24,280 nucleotides of DNA, taken from NCBI GenBank assembly GCA_020859875.1, contig JAJBVJ010000268.1, positions 1-24,280 on the forward strand, in the 5' to 3' direction. Positions 14,773-22,858 of this stretch are shown here, one piece after another; positions within the stretch are counted from its first letter, which is position 1, and every line of letters begins with the position of its first letter. Below the pieces are notes generated by a model. It made no database searches. It had not been told where the DNA came from and was given only the letters and a program-made list of their open reading frames with translations. The DNA comes from Rikenellaceae bacterium. GTDB taxonomy: Bacteria; Bacteroidota; Bacteroidia; Bacteroidales; Rikenellaceae. Both the position numbers and the translations under genes were made by a program.

Positions 14773-15619
14773 TTTTCCCATTCCCAAATTTACTGCTTTC
14801 GATGTAATAGTTAAACAATTTTACGGTCTCTACCGCCTCTTTCACATCGTGCACCCTGAGTATCGCGGCCCCTTTTCGAAGCAACTCCCAGTCGAGGGCT
14901 ATGGTTCCCGCGAGGGCTTCCGCAGGGGAAGTCCCCAGAGGCTTGTATATCATTGCTTTGCGGGATATTCCCGAGAGTACCGGGTAGCCGATGGCCGTTA
15001 TTCGGTCGAGCCCGTGCAGAAGCGTGTGGTTTTCCCTGGCAGTCTTGGCAAAGCCGAAGCCGGGATCGAGCACTATCTCCCCGATTCCTGCCGAGTGCAG
15101 CACTTCTGCCTTTTCGCTGAGGTACTGCGTGACCTCGGTTACGATATCCCGATACCCGGTGCGATCCTGCATATTCTGCGGGTTTCCGCGCATGTGCATG
15201 GCGATGTAGGGTACCCCTAAATTTGCGGCCGCGGGAACCATTTCCGGGTCGAGTTCCCCGGCGGAGATGTCGTTGACGATGCATGGCCCGTACCGTTCCA
15301 TAATCCGGGCCGCAACCCGGGCCCGGAAGGTGTCGAGCGAGACCACGGCCTGCGGATGGTTTTCGCGGATAATATCCATCGCCCGCGCCAGCCTTTCGAA
15401 TTCCTGCTGTGGCGGCACGTCCGCCGCCCCGGGGCGGGAGGAATATCCGCCCACGTCGAGGATCGCGGCCCCTTCCGAGACGGCGCGGTCGACCGCCTCG
15501 GCGATACGGCCACTGTCGGAGCCGCGCCGGCTCCCCTCCCAGAAAGAATCGGGTGTGACGTTCACAATGGCCATCACCACTGGCCGGGACAGGTCGATCG
15601 TGCGGTCTCCTATGTGCAT
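14765..15619 (-). CDS. folP: Dihydropteroate synthase
   Basis: This enzyme joins p-aminobenzoate to dihydropterin pyrophosphate in folate synthesis and is the sulfonamide target. With the chosen start it has 284 residues. Motifs are NVTPDSF (20-26), DVGGYSSRPGA (55-65, where the family consensus is D-[IV]-G-[GA]-x-S-[TS]-R-P-G), VSLDT, DISAG, HMRGNPQNMQ, DPGFGFAKT, and the C-terminal SGISRK and RVHDV. ATG 15619 is preferred because the family usually starts about 20 residues before NVTPDSF and GGAAAG lies upstream. ATG 15637 and TTG 15649 are possible. It overlaps coaE upstream and lolD downstream, so the three are probably one operon. Confidence 0.93.
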   Translation of the reverse strand: MHIGDRTIDLSRPVVMAIVNVTPDSFWEGSRRGSDSGRIAEAVDRAVSEGAAILDVGGYSSRPGAADVPPQQEFERLARAMDIIRENHPQAVVSLDTFRARVAARIMERYGPCIVNDISAGELDPEMVPAAANLGVPYIAMHMRGNPQNMQDRTGYRDIVTEVTQYLSEKAEVLHSAGIGEIVLDPGFGFAKTARENHTLLHGLDRITAIGYPVLSGISRKAMIYKPLGTSPAEALAGTIALDWELLRKGAAILRVHDVKEAVETVKLFNYYIESSKFGNGKND

Positions 15620-15623
15620 AGTA

Positions 15624-16232
15624 TCATTTCTTTCCATCGCAGGTTCCAAGCCGGCAAAATTCCAGGTGTAGGGCGGCGACCGCCGGGACGATCAGCTCCC
15701 GCTCCCCGTTGGATATTACGTAGTCGGCCCGGGACTCCCTCAGGGCGTCCGTCATCTGGTTCGCGATCCGCCGGCCGATCTCCTCCGTTTTAAGTCCGTC
15801 GCGCTGCGATGCCCGGGCGATCCGCTCCTGGGCCGGGGCGCTGACCGTGACGGTAAAATCCATATCACGGTCGAAGCCGTGGTCGAAAAGTATGGCATTC
15901 TCCTGCACGACATAGGCGTACCCGGCCCGTTCCTTTCGGGCGGCCCACAGGCCGAAATCCCGCATAACGGCCGGGTGGACGATGCCGTTCAGCCGGCCGA
16001 GAAGCTGCCGGTCGGCAAAAACGAGCGAGGCTATGTAAGCGGTGTTCAGCTGCCCGCCGGAGTAAGATTCGGGCCCGAAGAGGGCGGCGATCCGCTCCCG
16101 GAGTTCGGCACCGTGCATCAGTGATTTTGCCCGTGAATCGGAGTCGTAAACCGGGATGCCGAGCGCACGGAAGATGCGGGCTATGGTAGATTTCCCGCTT
16201 CCGATACCTCCTGTAAGGCCTATCCTCAGCAT
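15624..16232 (-). CDS. coaE: Dephospho-CoA kinase
   Basis: CoaE phosphorylates dephospho-CoA at the 3' position of the ribose in the last step of CoA synthesis. The 202-residue protein starts MLRIGLTGGIGSGKST, with the P-loop at 8-16. It continues with PVYDSDSRAK (27-36), a typical CoaE acceptor-site motif, and has the lid-like basic region ERIARASQRDG. The length is normal. Its ATG lies 5 bases after the stop of the YbbR-like gene and its end overlaps the possible upstream starts of folP. Confidence 0.94.
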   Translation of the reverse strand: MLRIGLTGGIGSGKSTIARIFRALGIPVYDSDSRAKSLMHGAELRERIAALFGPESYSGGQLNTAYIASLVFADRQLLGRLNGIVHPAVMRDFGLWAARKERAGYAYVVQENAILFDHGFDRDMDFTVTVSAPAQERIARASQRDGLKTEEIGRRIANQMTDALRESRADYVISNGERELIVPAVAALHLEFCRLGTCDGKK

Positions 16233-16237
16233 GGGGA

Positions 16238-16639
16238 TCAGTCCTGGAGGGTTATTTCGGGGAGATCCCCGACAGAAATTATGCGCATGTCGGCCGTGCG
16301 CACCGAAATTGCGTTCTGGAGCGAGTAGGGGTTGATGACGTAGCTTCCGCTTTTTATGACCGAAGGAGTCGTCTGTATGTCCCTGAAATTGAGGTTTATG
16401 ACGTTCTTTTTAAAATACTTGTATGAGACCAGACGGTATCCCGTACCTTCCGTGACGCACTCCACATTGAAGCGGTTTCCTTCTACCTCTACGGTGAATG
16501 GTATCTGGGTCTGGTAGGTGTAGCTCAGTTTAGTGAGGTACCACAGCAGGGTCGAGAGCACCAGCAGGGCTACAAAGACCGGAGATACGAACTTTCTGGT
16601 CTCCGTTTTCAAATTCCTCCAGAATTTATTGGCCGCCAT
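16238..16639 (-). CDS. Short YbbR-like membrane-anchored protein
   Basis: This 133-residue protein has a basic N-terminus (KFWRNLKTETRKF), a single membrane segment (about 20-38, VFVALLVLSTLLWYLTKLSY), and an extracytoplasmic beta-rich part beginning QTQIPFTVEVEG. The LWYLTKL...IPFTVEV pattern resembles the start of YbbR-domain proteins, which often precede coaE in Bacteroidota. In diderm Bacteroidota the role is unknown; in Firmicutes the related CdaR regulates diadenylate cyclase. It is shorter than the roughly 300-residue YbbR proteins I know from the phylum, so it may hold only one domain. The gene lies between ugd and coaE with very short gaps. Confidence 0.6.
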   Translation of the reverse strand: MAANKFWRNLKTETRKFVSPVFVALLVLSTLLWYLTKLSYTYQTQIPFTVEVEGNRFNVECVTEGTGYRLVSYKYFKKNVINLNFRDIQTTPSVIKSGSYVINPYSLQNAISVRTADMRIISVGDLPEITLQD

Positions 16640-16651
16640 AATAGTTCCCGG

Positions 16652-17974
16652 TTATCCTCCTATGCAGAAGTATTCGAAGCCGTTATCCGCGAGCTCTTTA
16701 CGTTCGTAGATGTTGCGCCCGTCGAAAACCACGGGGCGTTTCATCATCCGTTTGACCACTTTCCAGGAGGGAATGCGAAACTCCTTCCATTCGGTGACCA
16801 GCAAAAGGGCGTCCGCATCCGCGACCGCATCGTATTTGTCTTGCGTGTAACTTATCGACTGGGGGTCGACGTCGGTATAATCCCTGAACCTTTCCGTAGC
16901 GACGGGGTCGTAGACCGCCACGCTGGCGCCGGCATCCGTTATCAGCCTGGCGAGAACGAGTGAGGTGGCTTCGCGCACATCGTCCGTCTCGGGTTTGAAT
17001 GCCAGCCCCCAGAGGGCTATCTTCCTGCCTTCGAGGCTGCCGTTATAATAGGCGGACAGTTTGTCGAACAGGAGCCTTTTCTGGTCGGCATTCACCTCTT
17101 CGACCGCCCTGAGAACGCGCATAGGGTAGCCCGCCTGGTCGGCGGTACGGATCAGGGCTTTGACATCTTTGGGAAAGCACGATCCGCCGTACCCGGCACC
17201 CGGGTAGAGGAATTTATTGCCGATACGGGTGTCGGAGCCTATACCTTTGCGCACCATATTGACATCCGCACCGACCCGCTCGCAAAGGTTGGCGATGTCA
17301 TTCATAAAACTTATTCGCGTGGCCAGCATGGCGTTGGCCGCATATTTTGTCATCTCGGCCGAGAGGATATCCATGAATATTACCCGGAAGTTATTGAGCT
17401 GCAGGGGCCTGTAAAGGCGGGTGAGCAAATCCCGAGCCTTGGGGCTGTCCACACCTATTATAACCCTGTCGGGATTCAGGAAATCCTTTACCGCATCCCC
17501 CTCCTTGAGGAATTCGGGGTTGGAAGCCACATCGAACGGTATATCCACTCCCCGCTTTTCGAGCTCCTGCCCGACAGCGGCCCTCACCCTGGCGGCTGTA
17601 CCGACGGGTACGGTGCTTTTGGTTACGATCAGCTTGTAGGAGTTCATTTTCTGGCCTATCTCACGGGCCACTTCGAGCACGTGGCGCAGGTCGGCGCTGC
17701 CGTCGTCCCCGGGAGGGGTGCCCACCGCGCTGAATATTATCTCCACCCGGTCGATAACATCTCCCATAGAGTGGGAGAAGGAGAGCCTTCCCGCCTCGGT
17801 GACACGGGTCAGAAGCTCGTCGAGCCCCGGTTCGTAGATCGGGTTGACGCCCTTCTTGAGATTCTCTATTTTTTTTGTGTCTACGTCTATACAGATCACT
17901 TCAAGACCCATCTCCGCAAGACAGGCTCCGGAAACGAGTCCTACATATCCGGTTCCAACTATGGCTATTTTCAT
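16652..17974 (-). CDS. ugd: UDP-glucose 6-dehydrogenase
   Basis: This enzyme oxidises UDP-glucose to UDP-glucuronate, with two NAD+ reduced, for surface polysaccharide synthesis. The 440-residue protein starts with the Rossmann motif VGTGYVGLVSGACLAE (6-21) and has STVPVGTA (120-127). The catalytic Cys266 lies in GAGYGGSCFPKD (259-270). The C-terminal UDP-binding domain is marked by LWGLAFKPETDDVREA. Length and motifs match the UDP-glucose/GDP-mannose dehydrogenase family; UDP-glucose is favoured by GYGGSCFPKD, but a UDP-ManNAc-type substrate is not fully excluded. It is the first gene of the ugd-ybbR-coaE-folP-lolD run. Confidence 0.94.
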   Translation of the reverse strand: MKIAIVGTGYVGLVSGACLAEMGLEVICIDVDTKKIENLKKGVNPIYEPGLDELLTRVTEAGRLSFSHSMGDVIDRVEIIFSAVGTPPGDDGSADLRHVLEVAREIGQKMNSYKLIVTKSTVPVGTAARVRAAVGQELEKRGVDIPFDVASNPEFLKEGDAVKDFLNPDRVIIGVDSPKARDLLTRLYRPLQLNNFRVIFMDILSAEMTKYAANAMLATRISFMNDIANLCERVGADVNMVRKGIGSDTRIGNKFLYPGAGYGGSCFPKDVKALIRTADQAGYPMRVLRAVEEVNADQKRLLFDKLSAYYNGSLEGRKIALWGLAFKPETDDVREATSLVLARLITDAGASVAVYDPVATERFRDYTDVDPQSISYTQDKYDAVADADALLLVTEWKEFRIPSWKVVKRMMKRPVVFDGRNIYERKELADNGFEYFCIGG

Positions 17975-18012
17975 CCTGTATAGCTCGTTTATTGTAGATA
18001 CATTTTAGAAAA

Positions 18013-18020
18013 CAAAGATA
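18013..18020 (-). promoter_or_regulatory. Candidate -7 box for the ugd operon
   Basis: On the - strand TATCTTTG lies about 39 bases before the ugd ATG and matches TAnnTTTG exactly. No good TTTG lies 19-21 bases further upstream, so only the -7 element is supported. The region is shared with the divergent yqeY-type gene. Confidence 0.5.
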
Positions 18021-18037
18021 ACATATTTTACAAAACG

Positions 18038-18068
18038 ATTGTATATTTACCCGCAAGCCGTAAATTTG
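18038..18068 (+). promoter_or_regulatory. Bacteroidota-type promoter for the YqeY-domain gene
   Basis: ATTG (18038-18041), a 19-base spacer and TAAATTTG (18061-18068) match the consensus. The ATG lies 26 bases after the -7 box, giving a short leader. Confidence 0.75.
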
Positions 18069-18093
18069 GGCCGGCGAAATAAAAATTTGACAT

Positions 18094-18543
18094 ATGGAAC
18101 TGGAAAAGAAGATCAGCCAGGGGATAATGCAGGCCATGAAGGATGGCGACCCGGTAAGGCGCGATACCCTTAGGAATGTAAAGAAACAGATAATCGAGGC
18201 CAAGACCGCCGGCCCCGCAATGGATATTCTACCCGACGATGCCGTAGTCAGGATCATAAGCAAGCTGGCCAAACAGGGCGCAGATTCGGCGGAGGTTTTC
18301 CAGCAGCAGGGCAGGGACGACCTTTATGAGTACGAGATGGCCCAGGTGGCCGTATTGAAGGAGTACCTGCCCGAACAACTCGAAGGGACCGCTCTCGAAG
18401 AAGAGGTGGCCCGGATCATCGCCGACACAGGTGCTTCGGGGATGCAGGATATGGGAAAGGTGATGGGAGCGGCATCGAAGCGGCTCGCCGGCAGGGCCGA
18501 CGGCAAGGCTATCTCGGAGGTGGTTCGCAGGCTGCTCTCATAA
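18094..18543 (+). CDS. GatB/YqeY domain protein
   Basis: This 149-residue soluble, helical protein starts MELEKKISQGIMQAMKDGD and has the YqeY signature features: RRDTLRNVKKQIIEAKT (22-38), an LAKQGADSAEVFQQQGRDDL segment, and EYLPEQL. The C-terminal GASGMQDMGKVMGAASKRLAGRADGK (about 118-143, shown in parts) is the tRNA-contact domain also found at the end of GatB/GatE. The role of free-standing YqeY proteins is unsettled; an RNA- or tRNA-linked function is inferred from the shared domain. It is a single-gene unit with its own promoter and a strong terminator. Confidence 0.9.
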   Translation: MELEKKISQGIMQAMKDGDPVRRDTLRNVKKQIIEAKTAGPAMDILPDDAVVRIISKLAKQGADSAEVFQQQGRDDLYEYEMAQVAVLKEYLPEQLEGTALEEEVARIIADTGASGMQDMGKVMGAASKRLAGRADGKAISEVVRRLLS

Positions 18544-18563
18544 GAGGGCCGGCCGGCGAAGAT

Positions 18564-18605
18564 AAACGAGGCGGTACCGGAAGGTACCGCCTCGTTTGTT
18601 TTATC
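18564..18605. terminator. Strong intrinsic terminator between the YqeY gene and the FKBP-like gene
   Basis: A perfect 15-bp stem (AAACGAGGCGGTACC and its complement) with a GGAA loop is followed by GTTTTAT. Its A/T flanks allow function for both convergent genes. Confidence 0.92.
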
Positions 18606-18617
18606 CTGGGATGTGGC

Positions 18618-19745
18618 CTACTCCCCGTAGTCGTAATCCTCCACCTGGATGTAGAAATATACAGGCTGGTAGGGCAGAACTTCGGTGGTTTGGCTTGCGG
18701 GGCTCTGTCCGCCCGATCCGTAGGCGTAGGACGAAGTTGTTATGAATTCGAACCTGCTCCCGTATCTTATGTTTTCGTTTTCGAATATCTGGGTTACGGC
18801 GTCCAGTGCCATCGCGGCAGGGGATTCGGGCGGGCTCGAAGGTTTGTACGATACCGACGAGGAGGTCGACACGGTTCTGAAATATTTGCGTGCGATGGAA
18901 TCTATATTGCTCTCGATTAAAAAAAGACGCCTGTGGGGGTCGTAGAGATAGTCGTATGCTGGGTCGACCTGGAGGTCGTAGGCGAAAAATGCGGCGTAGT
19001 GCAGGTAGCCCGTAGAGTCGGACTTCACGGTGTCGGCATCTACCGGACGGTCGAGCATATTGACGTAGATGTATTCCCGGACGGTGTCGCGCAGGCTTTG
19101 TCCCCACTGGCGGCTTGCGAAATCGTTGACGAAATTCTCCTCGTCGGTTTGGGGCTGTTCCACGATGCCCTTCAGTTCCAGCTCCACGATAACGGGAACC
19201 CCCGATGGTACCGACGTATTGCCCTCGTAGCCGTAGGTGGTGGTGAGTACCGAGGTCGGCGATGCGTAGGACGAGGTCATGAAGATCCTCACCTTGTCGC
19301 CCACCTTCATCTTTTCGAGCGCCGACTGCATGCCCGACATCAGGTTGTTATTGCGGTTGTAGATCACCAGTTGCGGGACATAGTGGGTATAGTAGGTAAA
19401 GGTGCCCAGTTTCCTGGCATCGTCCTCGAGGCGCGTCATGAACATGGTCGCATTGCCGGTCGAAGGATCGTAATCGCTGATAAGAAGCCCGCGGTACTCT
19501 ATCTGGACATAGTCGCCCCACGACGGGGCTTGGGCGCCCGCCGGAGCCTGCTGGAGCCACTCGACATACAATCCGTCGGCGAACTTTTCGGCCACAGCGA
19601 CACCGCCGGTATTTATATTGAGCTCCATCCACTTCTCGAAAGATTTTAATTCCAGTTCGGAGTAGGGTACATCCTCGCTTTTGGAACATGATACGGCAAT
19701 TACGGCTGCCAGAATTACGGGCAGGGCCCGTCTGAATAACTCCAT
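18618..19745 (-). CDS. Lipoprotein with two FKBP-like domains
   Basis: This 375-residue exported protein has a lipoprotein signal ending IAVSC (Cys20). The first FKBP-like domain (about 60-195) has DYVQIEYRGLL, MQSALEKMKVGDKVRIFMTSSYA and PVIVELELKGI, the usual order of an FKBP-type prolyl isomerase. The second half (about 240-375) repeats the same pattern in weaker form: YAAFFAYDLQ, a helix before GSRFEFITTSSYAYG, and PVYFYIQVEDY. Conserved aromatic active-site residues of FKBP12 are only partly recognisable, so isomerase activity is not assured and a chaperone role is possible. It starts directly after the stop of the upstream FKBP-like gene (TAG-ATG). Confidence 0.78.
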   Translation of the reverse strand: MELFRRALPVILAAVIAVSCSKSEDVPYSELELKSFEKWMELNINTGGVAVAEKFADGLYVEWLQQAPAGAQAPSWGDYVQIEYRGLLISDYDPSTGNATMFMTRLEDDARKLGTFTYYTHYVPQLVIYNRNNNLMSGMQSALEKMKVGDKVRIFMTSSYASPTSVLTTTYGYEGNTSVPSGVPVIVELELKGIVEQPQTDEENFVNDFASRQWGQSLRDTVREYIYVNMLDRPVDADTVKSDSTGYLHYAAFFAYDLQVDPAYDYLYDPHRRLFLIESNIDSIARKYFRTVSTSSSVSYKPSSPPESPAAMALDAVTQIFENENIRYGSRFEFITTSSYAYGSGGQSPASQTTEVLPYQPVYFYIQVEDYDYGE

Positions 19746-20306
19746 CTATGGTAGTATTAAATTGGATTCCTCTTCTTCGGTAAGTATGTTTATCACATAT
19801 TCCACCGCCGTATTTATCGGCAGGTTGGAAACGTAATGGTCTCCGTAGGCGTTGTCCGAGGTTACGAACAGCCTTACGGAATCCCCCTTGTTGCACCCGG
19901 TAAGCCCGGTTTCGAGGGCTTTTATAAGGCGGTTGTCCCCTATGGTCACCACCTCCGGATCGGTAGACCAGAAGATCGTATTGATCCCGTCCTCCCGCAT
20001 CTCTTCGACCAGGTAGTCGAAATTCGTGTAAAACGCGGGCTCCTGCCTCGACGAAGTGAACTGGTAGCCGGCGAAATAGAAGCAGACCACATCGCCCCTG
20101 ATTATCCGGCTGCCGCTTCCGCTGCGCGGAATGTACCTGTAAACCCCGCTCGAGAGGGGGCGTATCTCGTCCTCGTCAAGATAGTTGCTCAAAAAATTCT
20201 CGATGTTGGTCTCCTGTGTGGCGACGGTGTTCTTCTCTTCGGAATTACAGCACACCGCAAGGAGCGACAGTGCAGTAAGCAGTATGTATCGGTATAATAT
20301 TTTCAT
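19746..20306 (-). CDS. FKBP-like peptidyl-prolyl isomerase lipoprotein
   Basis: This 186-residue exported protein has signal sequence MKILYRYILLTALSLLAVCC, with a lipobox Cys at 19 or 20. The FKBP-like pattern runs from GSRIIRGDVVCFYFAGYQF through LIKALETGLTGCNKGDSVRLFVTSDNAYGD to AVEYVINILT. Extracytoplasmic FKBPs usually show GMQEAL..M..G; here LETGLTGCNKGD fills that place. It is the first gene of a two-gene unit with the double-FKBP lipoprotein and has a good promoter upstream. The likely site is the periplasmic side of the outer membrane. GldI-like assistance to secretion is possible but not shown. Confidence 0.82.
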   Translation of the reverse strand: MKILYRYILLTALSLLAVCCNSEEKNTVATQETNIENFLSNYLDEDEIRPLSSGVYRYIPRSGSGSRIIRGDVVCFYFAGYQFTSSRQEPAFYTNFDYLVEEMREDGINTIFWSTDPEVVTIGDNRLIKALETGLTGCNKGDSVRLFVTSDNAYGDHYVSNLPINTAVEYVINILTEEEESNLILP

Positions 20307-20340
20307 GCCCGTACGGCTGTAATCCGGATATAATATCCTG

Positions 20341-20372
20341 CAAAATTACATATTTTTTTACCTCGAAACAAA
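20341..20372 (-). promoter_or_regulatory. Promoter of the FKBP-like lipoprotein pair
   Basis: On the - strand TTTG (20369-20372), a 20-base spacer and TAATTTTG (20341-20348) match the Bacteroidota consensus. The ATG follows 35 bases after the -7 box. Confidence 0.8.
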
Positions 20373-20373
20373 C

Positions 20374-20413
20374 GGCGGGGAACTGCCTGCCTAAAGTATA
20401 ACAGTTCCCCGCC
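20374..20413 (-). terminator. Terminator of the pit gene, abutting the FKBP promoter
   Basis: GGCGGGGAACTG (20374-20385) and CAGTTCCCCGCC (20402-20413) form a perfect 12-bp stem with a 16-base loop. On the - strand the stem is followed by GTTTGTTT, which also contains the -33 element of the next promoter. Confidence 0.8.
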
Positions 20414-20462
20414 CGTTTTATTGTGCCGCCGAAGCGGAAAATTCAAAGATTGTTCCCGATTC

Positions 20463-22718
20463 TCATACCGCCGCTACCGGCTCTTCATAGTTGCGGTACT
20501 CAACAAAGTACTTCTGCGATTTGAGAAGATTACGAGACTGGAGTATCATGGTTTTGGTCTCGGTGAGAATATTGAGATACAGAAGGCTGGCTTTGGTGCT
20601 CGACGCCTTTGCCTTTATCCTTTTGAGCTGGTGCTTGATAGCCTCGTCCAGGTCGGCGAAGAGCTTGTCCCTCATCCGCAATACGGGCTCGATGTCCTCG
20701 AAGTCGTTGCTCTGGAGCATAACGTTGATCCTTTCGAAGATGCGCGACACCTCGTCGTTTATGTAAATAAGGTCGTCCACCTGTTCCTTCGAGAGCCCCT
20801 CGTGGTTGTTGTTGATATGTTCGAAGCAGGGGCGGGTGATATGGGCGAGGGCTTTGGTGACTTCGCTCATATAGTCCACCACCTGGACGTAATAGTGTCC
20901 CGATTCGATATAATTGCTCTGGAGCTGCTGGAGGGTGGGAAGCACCTGGTATTTGCGTTCGCGGGCCTGATAGAAGAGCTCGTTGGAATCCTTCACCGTC
21001 TTGCGCAAAATTTTGCGGTCTTCGTTGAATGTGCCCAGCAGGGTGTCGCGGTAGATATGGGTAACGCTCTCCATCGTCTCGCTCACCTCGGTAATTATGG
21101 AAGCCATCACGTCTTCGGCCTCGCGGTTGCCCGTGATATTCTGCTTGGCCATCTCTTTTTTGGCTTCGCGCCTTCTGTGCAGTATCGCGCTCTGAACGAG
21201 CATGTATCCGCAGAGAATCGTAATGAGGATAATGGCCACCGTGCCGCCGTACATCAGGGCCAGGGCCACGGCAAAGGCTATCACGAAGGCTACCAGTGCG
21301 GTAAGGAACCATCCCGAGATAACGGTCAGTACACCCGTGATCCGGTACACCGCGCTTTCGCGCCCCCACGCACGGTCGGCAAGGGAGCTGCCCATGGCGA
21401 CCATGAAGGTGGCGTAAGTTGTCGAGAGGGGGAGTCTGAGTGAAGTGGCCGCCGAGATCAGAATAGAGGCGACGGTAAGGTTGACCGTGGCCCGGATCAT
21501 ATCGAAGGGGGCCTTTCCCGCGTCGCCTTCCTGGGGCCTCAGGGGCAGAAATCTTTTCTCCACCGACCGCCTCAGCCGCTCGGGCATCACCTTTTCGATG
21601 CTTCGATTGAAACTCAGTGCCGCCCGCACCAGTGAGCGGGAGATAATAGTGGAGCCGAACCTCTCGACCCCCTCGTCCTGTTTGGCGAGGTTTATTTCGG
21701 TCTCGGTTACGCTCTTTGCCTTTTTATTGGTCCAGAGGGTAATGATCATAATGACGCCCGCCGCCACGAGAAACCCGAAATTTGCGGTCACGGGCTTCAT
21801 CAATTCGCCCATCATCATATCTGGTCCGCCACCCTCCGCGGCGATCCGGTAGGAATCCCACCCTGCGATGGGCACCCCGATGAAGTTGACCAGGTCGTTG
21901 CCGGCGAATGCCAGGGCGAGGGCGAAGGTTCCGGCTAGAATGGTTACTTTCAGTATGTTGACTTTAAAAATATGCTGGAGTATCGCCATCAGAATGCTGC
22001 AGGCGACCCATATTACCAGAAGCGACAGGCCGAGATTCTCACCCATATACTGCATCAGCTGCGGGCTGACCAGCCCCGAAGATTTAAGTCCCTTGAACAG
22101 AGCGAAGTAGGTGATGGCGGTAAAAGCGATCCCGCACCACATATACCCCACGCGGGAAAATACTTTGTGGTAGCGGAAGGTGAATATGATACGTGTCAGG
22201 TACATTACGATCGACCCGATGACAAAGGCGACGGCCACCGAGACGAGTATCGCCGATATTATCACCATCGCACTCCCCGAATTGATGTAATTGCTCAGGT
22301 CGGAGCCGTGCAGCTCGGGTGCTCCCCATATCTTTACGGCCGCCACCGCTATGGCGGCGCCGAGCAGGCCGAACACCAGCGATACCGTGGTGGAGGTGGG
22401 CAGCCCGAAGGTATTGAACAAGTCGAGCAGGATCACATTTGCGAACATCACCCCCAGAAAGAGCATCATTATTTCGGCAAAGGTGAACTGGCCCGGATAG
22501 AATACGCCGGATCGCGCCACCTCCATCATGCCGCTCGAAGTGAGGGCTCCGATGATGATCCCGGCCGAGGCGACGGTCATAATCACCCAGTATGGGGCCG
22601 CCTTCGAGCCGAGTGCCGAATTGAGGAAATTGACCGCGTCGTTGGCTACGCCCACCACCAGGCCCGATATGGCAAGGGCCATAAGGATGCCGACTACAAC
22701 GGTAAAGATTGGGTCCAT
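20463..22718 (-). CDS. pit: Pit-family inorganic phosphate transporter with C-terminal PhoU-like domain
   Basis: This 751-residue inner-membrane protein takes up phosphate (or metal phosphate) with a cation gradient. The first PHO4 signature GVANDAVNFLNSALGSKAA lies near residues 23-41. FGLPTSTTVSLVFGLLGAA follows near 105, and the inverted second repeat LPLSTTYATFMVAMGSS lies near 430. About 11-12 hydrophobic segments are visible up to about residue 510. After HRRREAKKEM the remaining roughly 235 residues are soluble, charged and helical, as in PhoU, and could sense or gate transport. Plain Pit proteins have about 420-500 residues, so the tail is a true fusion. The promoter lies at 22786-22816 and a terminator follows. 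Confidence 0.92.
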   Translation of the reverse strand: MDPIFTVVVGILMALAISGLVVGVANDAVNFLNSALGSKAAPYWVIMTVASAGIIIGALTSSGMMEVARSGVFYPGQFTFAEIMMLFLGVMFANVILLDLFNTFGLPTSTTVSLVFGLLGAAIAVAAVKIWGAPELHGSDLSNYINSGSAMVIISAILVSVAVAFVIGSIVMYLTRIIFTFRYHKVFSRVGYMWCGIAFTAITYFALFKGLKSSGLVSPQLMQYMGENLGLSLLVIWVACSILMAILQHIFKVNILKVTILAGTFALALAFAGNDLVNFIGVPIAGWDSYRIAAEGGGPDMMMGELMKPVTANFGFLVAAGVIMIITLWTNKKAKSVTETEINLAKQDEGVERFGSTIISRSLVRAALSFNRSIEKVMPERLRRSVEKRFLPLRPQEGDAGKAPFDMIRATVNLTVASILISAATSLRLPLSTTYATFMVAMGSSLADRAWGRESAVYRITGVLTVISGWFLTALVAFVIAFAVALALMYGGTVAIILITILCGYMLVQSAILHRRREAKKEMAKQNITGNREAEDVMASIITEVSETMESVTHIYRDTLLGTFNEDRKILRKTVKDSNELFYQARERKYQVLPTLQQLQSNYIESGHYYVQVVDYMSEVTKALAHITRPCFEHINNNHEGLSKEQVDDLIYINDEVSRIFERINVMLQSNDFEDIEPVLRMRDKLFADLDEAIKHQLKRIKAKASSTKASLLYLNILTETKTMILQSRNLLKSQKYFVEYRNYEEPVAAV

Positions 22719-22785
22719 AGGATTTGGTTTGGATTTCGTTGGTGAATCTAAAATTCAATAAAACATCCTCTTACGGATTCAGGCG

Positions 22786-22816
22786 CAAAAATATCACTAT
22801 TTCGATACATCCCAAA
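22786..22816 (-). promoter_or_regulatory. Promoter of pit
   Basis: On the - strand TTTG (22813-22816), a 19-base spacer and TATTTTTG (22786-22793) match the Bacteroidota consensus. The leader before the ATG at 22718 is about 60 bases. I see no Pho-box-like repeat that I could defend. Confidence 0.8.
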
Positions 22817-22858
22817 GTCGGCTTAATATTATTAACGTTTCCTTAACAGTATCTTTAC

